Assembly (NCBI RefSeq): GCF_026151205.1
Contig: NC_087080.1
Span: 1,482,879-1,546,878 of the forward strand
DNA: 64,000 nucleotides
DNA from: Bolinopsis microptera
Lineage: Eukaryota > Ctenophora > Tentaculata > Lobata > Bolinopsidae
Direction: 5' to 3'
In this document: positions 41,851 to 53,437 of the stretch, in pieces
How positions within the stretch are numbered: the stretch's first letter is position 1
Layout: every line of letters begins with the position of its first letter
The notes under the pieces: generated by a model
Seen by the model: only the letters and a program-made list of their open reading frames with translations
What the model was told of the DNA's origin: nothing
The model's database searches: none
Made by a program: the position numbers and the translations under genes

Positions 41851-42978
41851 ACTACACCCTTTACCCCGACATACTATGTTATCGACCCAACGCAACCAAG
41901 GCCAAAGAGATTTTTACAGCATCTGATTGATGTAACATCGAACTTATTACAATTCGTACGCGTGAATGAATGGGAAAAGCGAGCGACCGATTTCATTCTC
42001 GTTATCATTTTTGCATTTGAGAACGGTCATCAAATAATACATTTCCTTTTGTTTGGGAAAGAGAGAACACTGGCAGCGGTCCACTCTACCATAGATTAAT
42101 GGGGTTTGGTCAAATATATGATATAATAGACAGATATATATCCCGACAAACTGTCGTAAAACCCAAGGTGGGTTCTAGAAAACCCATTTCCCGATGCTCC
42201 CGAAACTTGTAACTTTTTTTTGCATCGATTGGTCAACGTTTTTAGATCGCTTGCAAAGTTTCAGATCTCTAACTCAATTTTAACGTGTTTTTAAGGCACC
42301 TGAATATGGCGAATTTCGGGTTTTTTACCGAATTTTCGTATAACAAGTTGGAATGCCGGCGCGTATTTTAATGTCAAATTTCTTAAAAATCTCCACATAA
42401 CTATTTTTATTTCTCTCATCTTTGACATCATTAGAATGTTTTTGAACTAAAAATAAATCTGCTGAACACTTCGATGAGTCCTGAAATGCTGAAAAACTCC
42501 TATCTGATTTTTCGTGGCACAAAGAGCTTCCACGTGTACCAAGGGGGTTAATAGTAAATGGTTATAATAGTAAAGGGGGTATACTAGTAAAGGGGGTACA
42601 ATAGAAAAGGGGGATACATAGTAAACCCCCATCAAAGACAACGACCCCGTGCTTGCCAGCACTGTGATAATAATTATGGACCATTGATGTTACAATAAGT
42701 ATCGAAGTCGAGTAGATTATAACCTGACAATTTCAAACCTGATCCCGGAGAAGGGCCAAAGGGGGGTAACTGGCTGTTCACTTTTTATCGTCACGGGTTC
42801 TTTTCCTGTAACACCTTGAACGAAATTTTTATTTAGTATCCATAAAATTGTGAGTTTTGATTCGCGGCCTTAATTTAAATGTCAATAAATACGCATTGAT
42901 AAGTGTTGCTAAAATGTTACATATCTTCGTTTTGTATGTATATTGTATGTTTTAGTTCGATATGTGAACCAGTGATAT

Positions 42979-43862
42979 GTTTGTTTGGGGCTGGCTTTTA
43001 CACCAGTCAATGTTTACTCAAAATATATAATAATTGTAATAATCAATATTAATCCCCGAAGGGCACGCAAATTACATGCCATGAAACTCATAGTTATTTC
43101 GTCTAGATTTTATCAGTTTATTCTGATGACCCTGATCTGCAAACACATTTAAAAGCTTAAACGTTTATATAAAATTCTTTACTTGATAATACTGTCGTAG
43201 GTGTTTTATCAGTATAGGTTTGCGCTAGTTGGCAGTGAAATATGGAATGTGCTGTCAGGATGGCACGATAAGTGATTTAGATGGGACACTGATATAATAG
43301 TGAAAGTTGAGCTGCATATAATAGGTTGCAATAAAGTGTCGGCTGTTCTAACGGTGTGCTAACCGTCTAGTTTTACTTATTCCTTAGGTTATTCTCGGTA
43401 GTTGATTTGTTGAGTGCCTGATCTTGCTGATTTACGTAGCCCGGGTAAATTATGTAACAGAAAAGTTGGCCATTCTTCATCGTTTCCTGAGCTTTGTAGT
43501 TCTATCATTACACGCTTTGCTGATTTCTTATAAATGCTTATTGAGAAAATGCTAGATGGGCAAGTTATGCAATTAATGTTGTGCTCGGTAATAGCTAATA
43601 TAGGACCTTTATACAGAACACTAGCGCGTAGATCTGGTTGAGAGTACGTTGTTAGCCAGTCGATATTGTCGTCATAAGATGTGCCATACTTTGGTAAATC
43701 GGGAGGAAATAAGTCTTTTATCGACGACGGCAGAAGGCCAGGCATGTAATTTATCTTGTGCATCAGAGTCAGAGCATTTTTTATGATTACCCCGTGTACA
43801 GTTAATATTTCGTACTCTTTAAACGTAGCTTTAGTATGATCCGGAAGTTTACCATCTTTGTA
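42979..43862 (-). mobile_element. 5'-truncated LINE fragment, right arm only
   Basis: The left arm reads directly across (ccctaatatcactggttc), so about 880 bp are extra here, with atat possibly duplicated at the borders. On the minus strand a frame from the 5' junction to 43389 gives YKDG, EILTVHGVIIKNALTLMHK, KGPILAITEHNINC and EEWPTFLLHNLPGLRKS. This is homologous to the C-terminus at 26131-26650. Both copies end in the same 3' motif (gtaaacattg, then ccccaaacaaa). Confidence 0.85.
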
Positions 43863-44739
43863 ATATTAGGGCCCATTAAAACTAGCATCACTAAAGGGTT
43901 GACAAACAATTTTAACCAAATTGTAGCCACTATTTGTCAAAAGTTGGTTACAGTAAGAGATCGTTCAAATATAAACTACCTTACTCGGGATTATTACGAC
44001 GGGTTTATTAACGACCGGTTAAAATATGGTTCGGGAAAAATATGGCGAAATTGCTCAAAACCCACCACATTTTACCGGTCGCCATTTTACCGGTGTCCAA
44101 CCTTTCAATTTTAGATTCAAAAATTTTGTCTCAGATGTAAATTTCCTTATTAGAGATAAGCAAGTTTAGAAATTTTCGCATTGCTAAAACTTGTGAAAGT
44201 TGAAACAAGTCGAATTATCAATAATTGTTGAAAGTAGACAGAAATAATGACTCGTGGTTAATCAAACTAGATGGAAAATAATTTTTAACATTTGAAGCGT
44301 AACAACCAGATCGATATTAAGATAAAGGGAGAGCTGTTTAGTCTTCCAATAAGTTTTAATCATCTTCGTTATCTTCATCTGGATCATCCCTTTCATCAGT
44401 TTTAATTAATTCAAGTTTTAATTTAACTGTTACTTTTACTTTGAGTCCTATTTCATTATGTAGAGATAGTCAATACCTAAGAAATTAAAAATTGGCCTAT
44501 TTGAATCAAATTTGACAATAAGGATATATGACAAGAATTGGGCAAAAAGGTGAATTTTTTGCAATTTTAGCCAAATGAAGTCGAAAAACCTACAACAAGT
44601 GTCCCAATAGTCTTCTTTAGTGAATATAAGACAACGATTAAAATATGAGCACCCATACCCCTTGGGAACCCTAAAAGCTGAGTAGGCGGGTTTATTAACG
44701 ACCGGTGAAAATGTGGTTCGGGAAAAATATGGCGAAATT

Positions 44740-45502
44740 TGTTAATGATGATATTATATAATAAAGTACATCATTATTCATTAAATACCATACTAACATA
44801 ATTTAATCCATTCTAGGAAAATGATGTGATCTTGGAGGCTATTCGTCTACTCGACGTTGGTGGTTGCTCTACGGTGTACCAGTGCTGCTAGCCACGCCAG
44901 TTGCGGTTGTATGTTGGTGGACTTGTGTTAGGAGTCGTGTTCTTCGGTGTGACAAGTGTGTACTATCGGTGAGAAGATAGATTACAGTTGCAGTGTACGG
45001 TCGGTGTGACCAGTGTGTGTACTATCGGTGAAAAGATAGATTACAGTGTACGGTCGGTGTGACCAGTGTGGACTATCGGTGAATATAAGTCAATTGGATT
45101 GTACTTAAGATAGATTCCAGTACGAAGGACTTCAGAGAAGAACTCCACAGATCTCAACAGAAGACAAGTAATAGTGTCGGTGTATTGTAGAGATCTCAAC
45201 AGAAGACAAGTAATAGTGTCGGTGTATTGTAGTAGAGAAGTTACATTGATTGATAGTGATTTGGATACTTTGTGTAATTGAAGTGATTGAGTTATTATAT
45301 ATTGAATTACTATTTACCTTTGTTAGTCATTGCAGTGAGAGTGCGTAGTGGAGTGTGTTATTCTGTAAAGCAATTGACTAGGAAAGATTCAAGTAGTACG
45401 GTATTGTGTATTATCTCATTATCATTGTTCAAGTAGATAGTATTGTGTATTATTTTAATCTAATTATTCCAGTTTTATAATATCGTGTTTATCTTATTAT
45501 CA
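44740..45502 (+). repeat. 5' LTR
   Basis: It starts TGTTAATGATG and ends TTATTATCA. AATAAA lies near 44758. Internal short repeats include a tandem pair of ctcaacagaagacaagtaat and three related tactatcggtga blocks. Confidence 0.95.
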
Positions 45503-45503
45503 T

Positions 45504-45512
45504 TGGTAGCAG
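45504..45512 (+). promoter_or_regulatory. primer binding site, initiator tRNA-Met type
   Basis: TGGTAGCAG, one base after the LTR, complements the 3' end of animal initiator tRNA-Met (which ends CTGCTACCA). Copia-type elements commonly use this tRNA. Confidence 0.8.
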
Positions 45513-45531
45513 GTAAAGAAAAGATAAAGAC

Positions 45532-46992
45532 ATGGGAGGAGACCAACCACCTTTGTTGACAGAGGGGATGGATTACCTGAAGTGGAAACGTGAAGTCGGC
45601 ATCTGGGAGTTGGGAACTTCGATAGCAGCTGCTAGGCAGGCTGCGGTGTGTGTCTTGAGGATCCAGGATTTCAAGGCAAGAGATTTTGCAACACGCTTAG
45701 ATGTGACAGAGCTCAAGAAAACTGAAGGTTTAACGTACTTGATGAAAGAGCTTGATACGTATTTTAAAGAGGATAATACTCAGAGTATATTTCTAGGTAT
45801 TGATGATCTAGAAAAGTTTGTTAGACCGGAACAAATGCAAATGGCAGAATATATCGCTGAGTTCAGGAGACGATTGAACCGGATCGGAGAGTTGTTTAAT
45901 GACAAGAAAGAAATTTATCATGATAGTATGTTGGCATACAGGTTGTTAACTCAGGCCAACCTGACCAAAGATCAACAGATATTGATCAAAGCTGCAATGG
46001 GGACTCAAGAGTTGACAAGTATAGCAATTGAGGAATGTTTGAAGAGGTGTTTCGGTGACGCTGTTTTCTGTCGTAGATCCAGATTGGAGTTAGACACAGT
46101 GAAGATTAAGGTAGAACCTGGATTGGATGTGCATTACCATAGGGGTCAGTTTGATGAAAAGGATACTGATAGCAGTGGTGATAACGAAGAATATACATTC
46201 TATCAAGGATACAATAATCGAGGCCAAGGAGGAAGGAAATCGTTCTCTTCTGGTGGTTATAACAATTACTCCAATAGCAGATGGAAATCTGGAAATTACA
46301 GCAAACCATGGGAAAGAGACAAACAGCTCAATTCAAAAGAAAGGAATAACTCAGACTACAAAGATGAGTTAAATGCTATCAGTCACAAAACTGGCGATGT
46401 AGCAAGATGTTCAATTTGTGATTCGAATAAGCATTTCCGGGCAGATTGTCAACATAATCCCAATGTTAATGATGTTCGAAAGAAGGATTCGAGCTCAGTG
46501 TGTATGTATCAGACGTGCAGGAATGGTAAAGAATCAAACAAAATTGACAATGACTACTGTGAGACAGTTCTGTTAGTCAATGAGACATTGAACAAGGTGT
46601 TGATTGACACTGGGACAACCAGTAATGTGTGTGGTGATGTTTGGTTGAACACATTCTTAGAGTCAATGCCTGAAGAGTTGAAGAAAAAGGTAAGCGAAGT
46701 CGAGAGAAACTTGAGTTTTCGTTTTGGAGACGGACGCGCAGTCGAATCTATCAAATGTGTCATGTTACCCGTAAAGTTGTGTAACAGAGATTTCATGTTA
46801 GAAACATTTGTGGTTCCAGGAGAATTACCATTTTTGTTCTCTAGATGTAGCATGAAGCAACTGGGAGTATCATTAGACATAGAGAATGATCAGATTATGA
46901 TTGGCGGAGAACGGCAACAACTGAAAGTGACCAAATCAGGTGGCAGATATCATGTTATGGGAAAATATGAAATCAGAGAAATATACCATTGA
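45532..46992 (+). CDS. copia-like Gag-protease polyprotein
   Basis: 486 codons starting at ATG 20 bp after the primer binding site. The Gag part opens with DYLKWKREVGIWELGTSI, a pattern seen in animal copia-type Gags, and is mainly helical to about residue 200. A Gly/Asn/Tyr-rich basic stretch follows (225-265). A CCHC zinc knuckle, C-x2-C-x4-H-x4-C, lies near residues 293-306 for RNA packaging. An aspartic protease carries VLIDTGTTSNVCG (catalytic Asp near 358), then LSFRFGDGRAVES and FLFSRCSMKQLGV. The stop comes where the integrase would normally begin. The protein should be able to form particles and cleave Gag, but cannot reverse-transcribe. Its frame overlaps the start of the next frame by about 50 bp. 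Confidence 0.88.
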   Translation: MGGDQPPLLTEGMDYLKWKREVGIWELGTSIAAARQAAVCVLRIQDFKARDFATRLDVTELKKTEGLTYLMKELDTYFKEDNTQSIFLGIDDLEKFVRPEQMQMAEYIAEFRRRLNRIGELFNDKKEIYHDSMLAYRLLTQANLTKDQQILIKAAMGTQELTSIAIEECLKRCFGDAVFCRRSRLELDTVKIKVEPGLDVHYHRGQFDEKDTDSSGDNEEYTFYQGYNNRGQGGRKSFSSGGYNNYSNSRWKSGNYSKPWERDKQLNSKERNNSDYKDELNAISHKTGDVARCSICDSNKHFRADCQHNPNVNDVRKKDSSSVCMYQTCRNGKESNKIDNDYCETVLLVNETLNKVLIDTGTTSNVCGDVWLNTFLESMPEELKKKVSEVERNLSFRFGDGRAVESIKCVMLPVKLCNRDFMLETFVVPGELPFLFSRCSMKQLGVSLDIENDQIMIGGERQQLKVTKSGGRYHVMGKYEIREIYH

Positions 46993-47566
46993 ACAAACTG
47001 TAAGGAAAGAGGAGATTGTTGATAGTGATAGTGACAGTGAAGATGAATTCTGTCCGAATGAATCAGAGGAAGTAAGCAATGAACCATCAGCAGAAGGAGT
47101 GGAAGTTTCGAGTGGAACTGAAACTTCAATAGAAGAATCTGCTAATGTAGAGACCAGTAGTGAACAAGTGAAGTCAGAAAGTGTCGGTGATGAAAATAGA
47201 GACACAAGTGAGCCTGATGAATTTCAGAGTGCTTCTTCGTCGGATGAGAATCAAGACTGGGTAGATGTAGTAGTCAAGAGGAATAAGGTATTAGACTTTA
47301 AGAGTGAGGATGTCATAAGGTATAAATCAGCAGATCATACCAACGATGTGTGGCAGAGAGCAAGTGTAATTGGACCTGAATGGAAAGAAAATTCTGTAAG
47401 CAAGGAAAACATCAACGTCTGGAACTTGGTGAAAGAACCAGAAGGTACAACAATTCAATTGCGTCTCAGTGAGTGTCAAGTGCAGAAAAAATCACATGAT
47501 TCTCCAGACACAGAGTCTAGTATTGATACTGTGATGATACCAAAGGAGAGATATGGTGAGGTGTGA
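46952..47566 (+). CDS. copia pol remnant: acidic linker and pre-RT segment
   Basis: It runs from an ATG inside the end of the Gag-protease frame, in the +1 frame. The first about 90 residues are Glu/Ser/Asp-rich (DSDSDSEDEFCPNESEE). Then VIRYKSADHTNDVWQRASV, INVWNLVKEPEGTTIQLRL and VMIPKERYGEV follow, which resemble the stretch between integrase and reverse transcriptase in animal copia-type Pol. The frame stops just where the RT would begin. Two deletions, of integrase before it and RT/RNase H after it, explain the structure. It could be expressed by internal initiation or by frameshifting near 46950-46990; nothing in the sequence decides. Without a catalytic domain any role is unknown. Confidence 0.65.
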   Translation: MLWENMKSEKYTIEQTVRKEEIVDSDSDSEDEFCPNESEEVSNEPSAEGVEVSSGTETSIEESANVETSSEQVKSESVGDENRDTSEPDEFQSASSSDENQDWVDVVVKRNKVLDFKSEDVIRYKSADHTNDVWQRASVIGPEWKENSVSKENINVWNLVKEPEGTTIQLRLSECQVQKKSHDSPDTESSIDTVMIPKERYGEV

Positions 47567-48581
47567 TGTGTAATCAGTTGAAGTGGAAACTATATATTTG
47601 TGCTAAATTGAAGAATCAGAGAGAAGCACGGTTTGATGAAAACAATATATTACTATTAATAGATATATACTATGTGTATTTTATACATATTAATTGAATA
47701 TATACACTTTTGTATTGAGTGTATAAGATTTTCATTGTATACATTTCTAACACAAGAATATCTCAGATAGATGTATGATTGAAGAGAGACTATAAGAGGT
47801 AAGTATAATCAGGTAAGTGGATTAATACTTGTTTTAGAGTGTACTTTTCTGTAATGTCAGAGTTTTAGGAATAAATTATTATTTATGGGTAATTGTTCGA
47901 TGTGAGTTTTTATCACGTCAGTTATCATTAACTTTTATTAACTTACTTTTGTGCCGTGGAATTTTATATCATGTTCGATTTTCATTCTTTTTACCGTGGA
48001 TTTTATATCTGGTACGAATTTCATTTTTTTGCCGTGTTAGAATTTTACAGAGTTAAGTATTTTTAATGATAGATTTCCGATATTTATAAAGGGAAAGTAC
48101 TATGTGATAATGTTCACAGTTGTTTGTGTTTTTATGCATGTTTTGTCGAGATTTGACTTGAAGGTCATCTAGCGATAGGGGATTGTCTTTATTTTAACAA
48201 CAATATAGCATGTTAAGTTTTTGTTAAGCATGCAATGAGGGTTTTTTTTTTAAACAGTTAAAGTAAAAATGTTTTAATCATGTGGGTTTTAAAGAGTGTA
48301 TTAGAATGTTTAAAGAGTTTTATTAGAGCTTTTGGCAGTGTTTTGAACGCTCGCGTGTGTAAGTTTATTGTCACAATGAGATTTTAGACGTAAAGGGTCT
48401 ACTGAAAGTTCAGACGTAACGCGCGATAGGAAGTTTGCAGGAGAATTTTTAATTAGTTACAATCTGTTTGAAGATTTTTGTGCCGCGCGCACGAGTTTAT
48501 TTAATTTGCTTGTTCGGATTTTCGGGTTTTAAGTTTCGTATTAAATTGGCTTGTCTGACGACGGCAGTTTACTTTTTTTTT
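47567..48581. other. non-coding internal part of the LTR element
   Basis: About 1 kb of AT-rich sequence without a frame, where RT and RNase H would sit in an autonomous relative. I recognise no captured sequence in it. Confidence 0.6.
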
Positions 48582-48596
48582 AAAAGTGGGGAAGAT
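48582..48596 (+). promoter_or_regulatory. polypurine tract
   Basis: aaaagtggggaagat lies directly before the 3' LTR. It is the usual plus-strand priming site for LTR elements. Confidence 0.85.
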
Positions 48597-49359
48597 TGTT
48601 AATGATGATATTATATAATAAAGTACATCATTATTCATTAAATACCATACTAACATAATTTAATCCATTCTAGGAAAATGATGTGATCTTGGAGGCTATT
48701 CGTCTACTCGACGTTGGTGGTTGCTCTACGGTGTACCAGTGCTGCTAGCCACGCCAGTTGCGGTTGTATGTTGGTGGACTTGTGTTAGGAGTCGTGTTCT
48801 TCGGTGTGACAAGTGTGTACTATCGGTGAGAAGATAGATTACAGTTGCAGTGTACGGTCGGTGTGACCAGTGTGTGTACTATCGGTGAAAAGATAGATTA
48901 CAGTGTACGGTCGGTGTGACCAGTGTGGACTATCGGTGAATATAAGTCAATTGGATTGTACTTAAGATAGATTCCAGTACGAAGGACTTCAGAGAAGAAC
49001 TCCACAGATCTCAACAGAAGACAAGTAATAGTGTCGGTGTATTGTAGAGATCTCAACAGAAGACAAGTAATAGTGTCGGTGTATTGTAGTAGAGAAGTTA
49101 CATTGATTGATAGTGATTTGGATACTTTGTGTAATTGAAGTGATTGAGTTATTATATATTGAATTACTATTTACCTTTGTTAGTCATTGCAGTGAGAGTG
49201 CGTAGTGGAGTGTGTTATTCTGTAAAGCAATTGACTAGGAAAGATTCAAGTAGTACGGTATTGTGTATTATCTCATTATCATTGTTCAAGTAGATAGTAT
49301 TGTGTATTATTTTAATCTAATTATTCCAGTTTTATAATATCGTGTTTATCTTATTATCA
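48597..49359 (+). repeat. 3' LTR
   Basis: 763 bp, same length and same sequence by eye as the 5' LTR, followed by the AAATT target duplication. Confidence 0.95.
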
Positions 49360-50814
49360 AAATTACCCTAAACCCACCACTTTATCCCGGTCATAATAAT
49401 CCCGAGTAAGGTAAGCTAAATAAGGGCCTCTTTAGACTCCTCCCCGTTATTGCTGGCCCTTTACTCATACTGTCACCAGCATGACGTAAACCAACATGGG
49501 AAACATTTTAATATTGGACTTGTTGTTGTTGACATTTAATTTGGCGACATTAATATGATCTAATACTAATTATGGACCATGTTGTTACAAATATCTATGT
49601 TAAGTAGATTATAACGCTGACATTTTCTAACCTGATCCCGAAGAAGGGCCAGAAGAGGTTAACTGCTGTTCACTTTTTATCGTCACGGGTTCTTTTCCAA
49701 CTGTACCACCTTGAACGAAATTTTTATTTAGTATCCATATAATTGTGAGTTTTGATTCGCGGCCTTAATTTAAATGTCAATAAATACGCATTGATAAGTG
49801 TTGCTAAAATGTTACATATCTTCGTTTTACATGTATGTTTTAGTTCGATCTGTGAACCAGTGATATTAGGGCCCATTAAAACTAGCATCATTACAAGCAT
49901 TGACAAAAACCTTTAACCAAATGTAGCCAATATTGGTCTAATGTTGGTGACAGTAAGAGATTTAATTGTTGCAAGTATTTATGTTCAGTAGATTATAACG
50001 CTCACCACTTCTTACCTGATTCTGTTGAACTAGAAGGGCCAGAAGAGGTTACCTGCTGTTCTCTTCGAACCATTCCGTGTTTTCTTTCAGCTGTACTACC
50101 TGGAACGACATTTGTATTTAGTAGCCATATAATTGTGAAATCTGATTCGCCTTAATTTAAATGTCAATAAATACGCCTTGATGAGTGTTGCTACAAATTA
50201 ACATTTCTTCGTTTTGTATGTATGGTTTAGTTCGATCTGTGAACCAGTGATATTAGGGCTCATTAAAACTAGCATCACTAAAGGGTTGACAAACAATTTT
50301 AACCAAATTGTAGCCACTATTTGTCAAAAGTTGATTACATTTACAGTAAGAGATCGTTCAAATATAAATATATATATCCACGCAGCCTAGCGGGCGGATA
50401 TTTATATCGCCCGCACCCTCGCGGCGATATATATACATATCACCGAAGACTCACGTGGTGACCCCCACGGTCGCTTCACTAGAGTTTCGACGATACAGGG
50501 GGAGCCGCGCACTCGTGCGCGGCGGGTCATACAACGTATGACAAGTTTCTAATACAATAGTTCCGCCCTCGAGGCGAGGAATGATATCGCGTATATCCAC
50601 CAGCGGGCGTTTATCACGAAGCTTCAGTTTGCAACAATCACAGCAAATTAATGTACAAGATTTCAGAAAAGTTACGAAAAAATCATGTTGCTTTTGGTTT
50701 AAGATGTAAAACAGGCCAAAATGACTGACTATAGAACGAAAAACCGGCTGCTATCAAACAATGTTTCAGCTCATTGTTTCAGGTACATATTTTAATGTAA
50801 ACGATCAAAATATA

Positions 50815-51030
50815 GGCCCTCTCCCTCTCTCCTTCTCTCCCTCTCTCCCTCTATCCCTTTATCCCTCTCTCACTCTCTCCCTATCTTCTTTTCTCCTTCT
50901 CCCACTCTCCTTACGTCCCTCTCTCCCTCTATCCCTCTCTCTTTATCTCCCTCTCTCCTCCTCTCCCTCTCTTTCTCTCCTACTCTTCCTCTATACTTCT
51001 CTACCTCTCTCCCCTCTCCCTCCCTGGAAC
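50815..51030 (-). repeat. pyrimidine-rich tract, mirror of 29345-29572
   Basis: The (TCTCCC)n counterpart of the purine-rich tract in the left arm. Confidence 0.9.
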
Positions 51031-52051
51031 CAGAACAAGCACCACCAGTCGCCACAGAGCCCTCTACTACCAAGTTAGTTGTCATTATCATGTCAGTTAC
51101 CTGGGTAACCAGGGTTACCCGGGTAACCAGTTACTACAGTTTCTGTAGCAGCTACTGAGTGGCTGGACACTTAAAAGTAGTAACCCAGAGAGCTCGAGAT
51201 CACAGTCTGATCATGGACATTTAATATGAAAGTTAAAGATCAAATTCATAAAATCAATTTAAATGGCAGTTTCAAAACAAAAACAGGGCAAAATATCTTT
51301 CGGGAACACAATAAAATTTCGGCCTACATTTCAAGATTTATCGACTGAACTAGTGAAATGAAAATGGTAAACACAACTGAAATGGTAAACACAAAACAAT
51401 TATCGATACTATAATAGAGATCACCGGCTTAGACTTTAGTCTGAACGTCTCCACGAATTTGGTAATCATAGTAACAGTTTGTCAGTGTCACGTGTTAATT
51501 ATGAGCCAATCATGGCAAACTGCGTGACAACTGATATAGCGTCCGATAGAGGGTGAGCTCAGAGTTTACAGTTGATACATTCTTTACATCCACTGCATAT
51601 TGCCGTGGGAATTTAGAAACAGAAACTACACTAATTAGCTCACTGTACGATTATTGCAATTGAATTCATCGTTAATGAATTAAACCGGTTTCAACTATAG
51701 TTCTGAGAAACTTGTCAGTTGTTGTCTTATGGAATTTCACATGGAGACGATACAGAAACTGAAAATATTTTAGAGAACTCCGGGCTATATTGCTAATGGT
51801 CAAATTAAATGTCACTTGTTAGCGGGCTATATCATGAGCGGGCTGTAGAGATATCGGGCCCTTTGACAGCGGGCTGGTGAGAGCCCGCTATGCGAAAAAG
51901 CGCACGCTGGTGGATATACTAAGCTAAATAAGGGCCACTTTAGACTCCTCCCTCGTTATTGCTGGTCCTTTACTCATACTGTCACCAGCATGACGTAAAC
52001 AAAAATTATGGACCATGTTGTTACAAGTATCTATGTCAAGTAGATTATAAC

Positions 52052-52914
52052 TAGTGGTCGACCGGGGCCCTGGCCCCTGCCGGGGCCCCGGCCAAAATCG
52101 CAACCCCGGCCCTTCCCGGCCCCGGCCAAAATTATTTGGCAATTCGTCGGGGGTAAACCTCGGCCCCGTCCCCGGTCAATAAATTTACTCCCGGCCCCGG
52201 CCAAAAACCATACATATACCGGGGGCACAGCCGGGGATTTCATGAATGATTTTGGCACATTTAATTAATTTAAAAAATCAAACACAATTTAATGGTAATT
52301 ATGAGATTTCAAAGTTGAAACAATTGGCTTAAATTAGACTACGGCTAGTAACATAAAAACCGTGGTTCTTCCTCAGTATCGGACTTTTCAATTAATCGTC
52401 TCCGAGAAATTTGCGATAAAACATACCGTACGTAGAAACTAGAAAGTAAAAATAATGCACTGCAGCTAAAACTATAACGGCTCAACGTAAACTACAAAGT
52501 ACAAAGCCTAACATTAAAACCATGGTAAAAAGTAAACATTTTGCTACTATCCAGTAGCAAAATTTTACCATGGTCCAGATTAAGTAGCACTGTAGCAGCT
52601 GAGGGTTATCCTCAGTTCCGAGTTGAGGATTAGAAATTATGTATGACCTGAGGATTATCCCGAGTTGGTTCACAGCACGAAGTTGTGGTTTAATCCTCAA
52701 GTCGGTGAGGATAAGCCGCACCTCGAGTTTAATCCTTCCCGATTGCATCACACCAGCCTAAATTATTATCAAATTCATGTTTCAATTTCTGACTACAGTT
52801 TGGTAAACTACCCCCGGCCCCTGCCCCGGCCCCGGAAAAATGGAAGATTTCCCGGCCCCGGCTATATTGGGGCTCCCCGGCCCCGGTCAGAATCCTGCCC
52901 CCGGTCGACCACTG
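52052..52914. mobile_element. hAT-type non-autonomous element, right arm copy
   Basis: Mirror copy of 27454-28320 with the same ends and the same 8-bp duplication (ATTATAAC on this strand, 52044-52051 and 52915-52922). A few bases and one short indel differ from the left copy. Confidence 0.9.
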
Positions 52915-53437
52915 ATTATAACCCTGACATTTGCTGACCTGATCCCGGAGAAGGGCCAGAAGAGGTTAACTGCTGTTCACCTTTTATCGTCACGGGTTCT
53001 TTTCCAACTGTACCACCTTGAACACAATTTTCTATTTAGTATCCACATAATTGTGACTTCTGATTCGCCTTAATTTAAATGTCAATAACCATGGTAATAT
53101 TAAGGCCCATTGAAACTAGCATCATTATAGGGTCGTCAAACCAACATTAACCAAATTGCAGCCATTATTTGTCGAAAGTTGGTCACAGTAACAGATCGTT
53201 TAAATATAAACTAAGCTAAATTAGGGCCACTTTAGACCTCTCCCTAGGGCGATTCACCATTACCATTAGTTGCTAAAATAATTAGGGATCGTATCTAATT
53301 TGTTGCTGTATGGGGTCAGGAACAACCAACAAAAATGTGTGACTCTACGGTGTCTGGAAATATTGACCTGGGCCACGCCCATATTTTTCAGCAATCATTA
53401 ACACGTAAAATTATCGTCAATATAGTCCTGAAGGAGT

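Larger units (their letters stand above)
44740..49359 (+). mobile_element. non-autonomous Ty1/copia-like LTR retrotransposon
   Basis: 4620 bp with two 763-bp LTRs (TG...CA), flanked by the 5-bp duplication AAATT (44735-44739 and 49360-49364). The left arm has the empty site (ggtttagggtaatttcgcc near 32350). A primer binding site and a polypurine tract are present. The inside codes for Gag plus protease (45532-46992) and a second frame (46952-47566). Integrase, reverse transcriptase and RNase H are absent. I saw no difference between the LTRs by eye, which implies recent insertion. It sits inside the TA-flanked element of the right arm. Confidence 0.92.
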
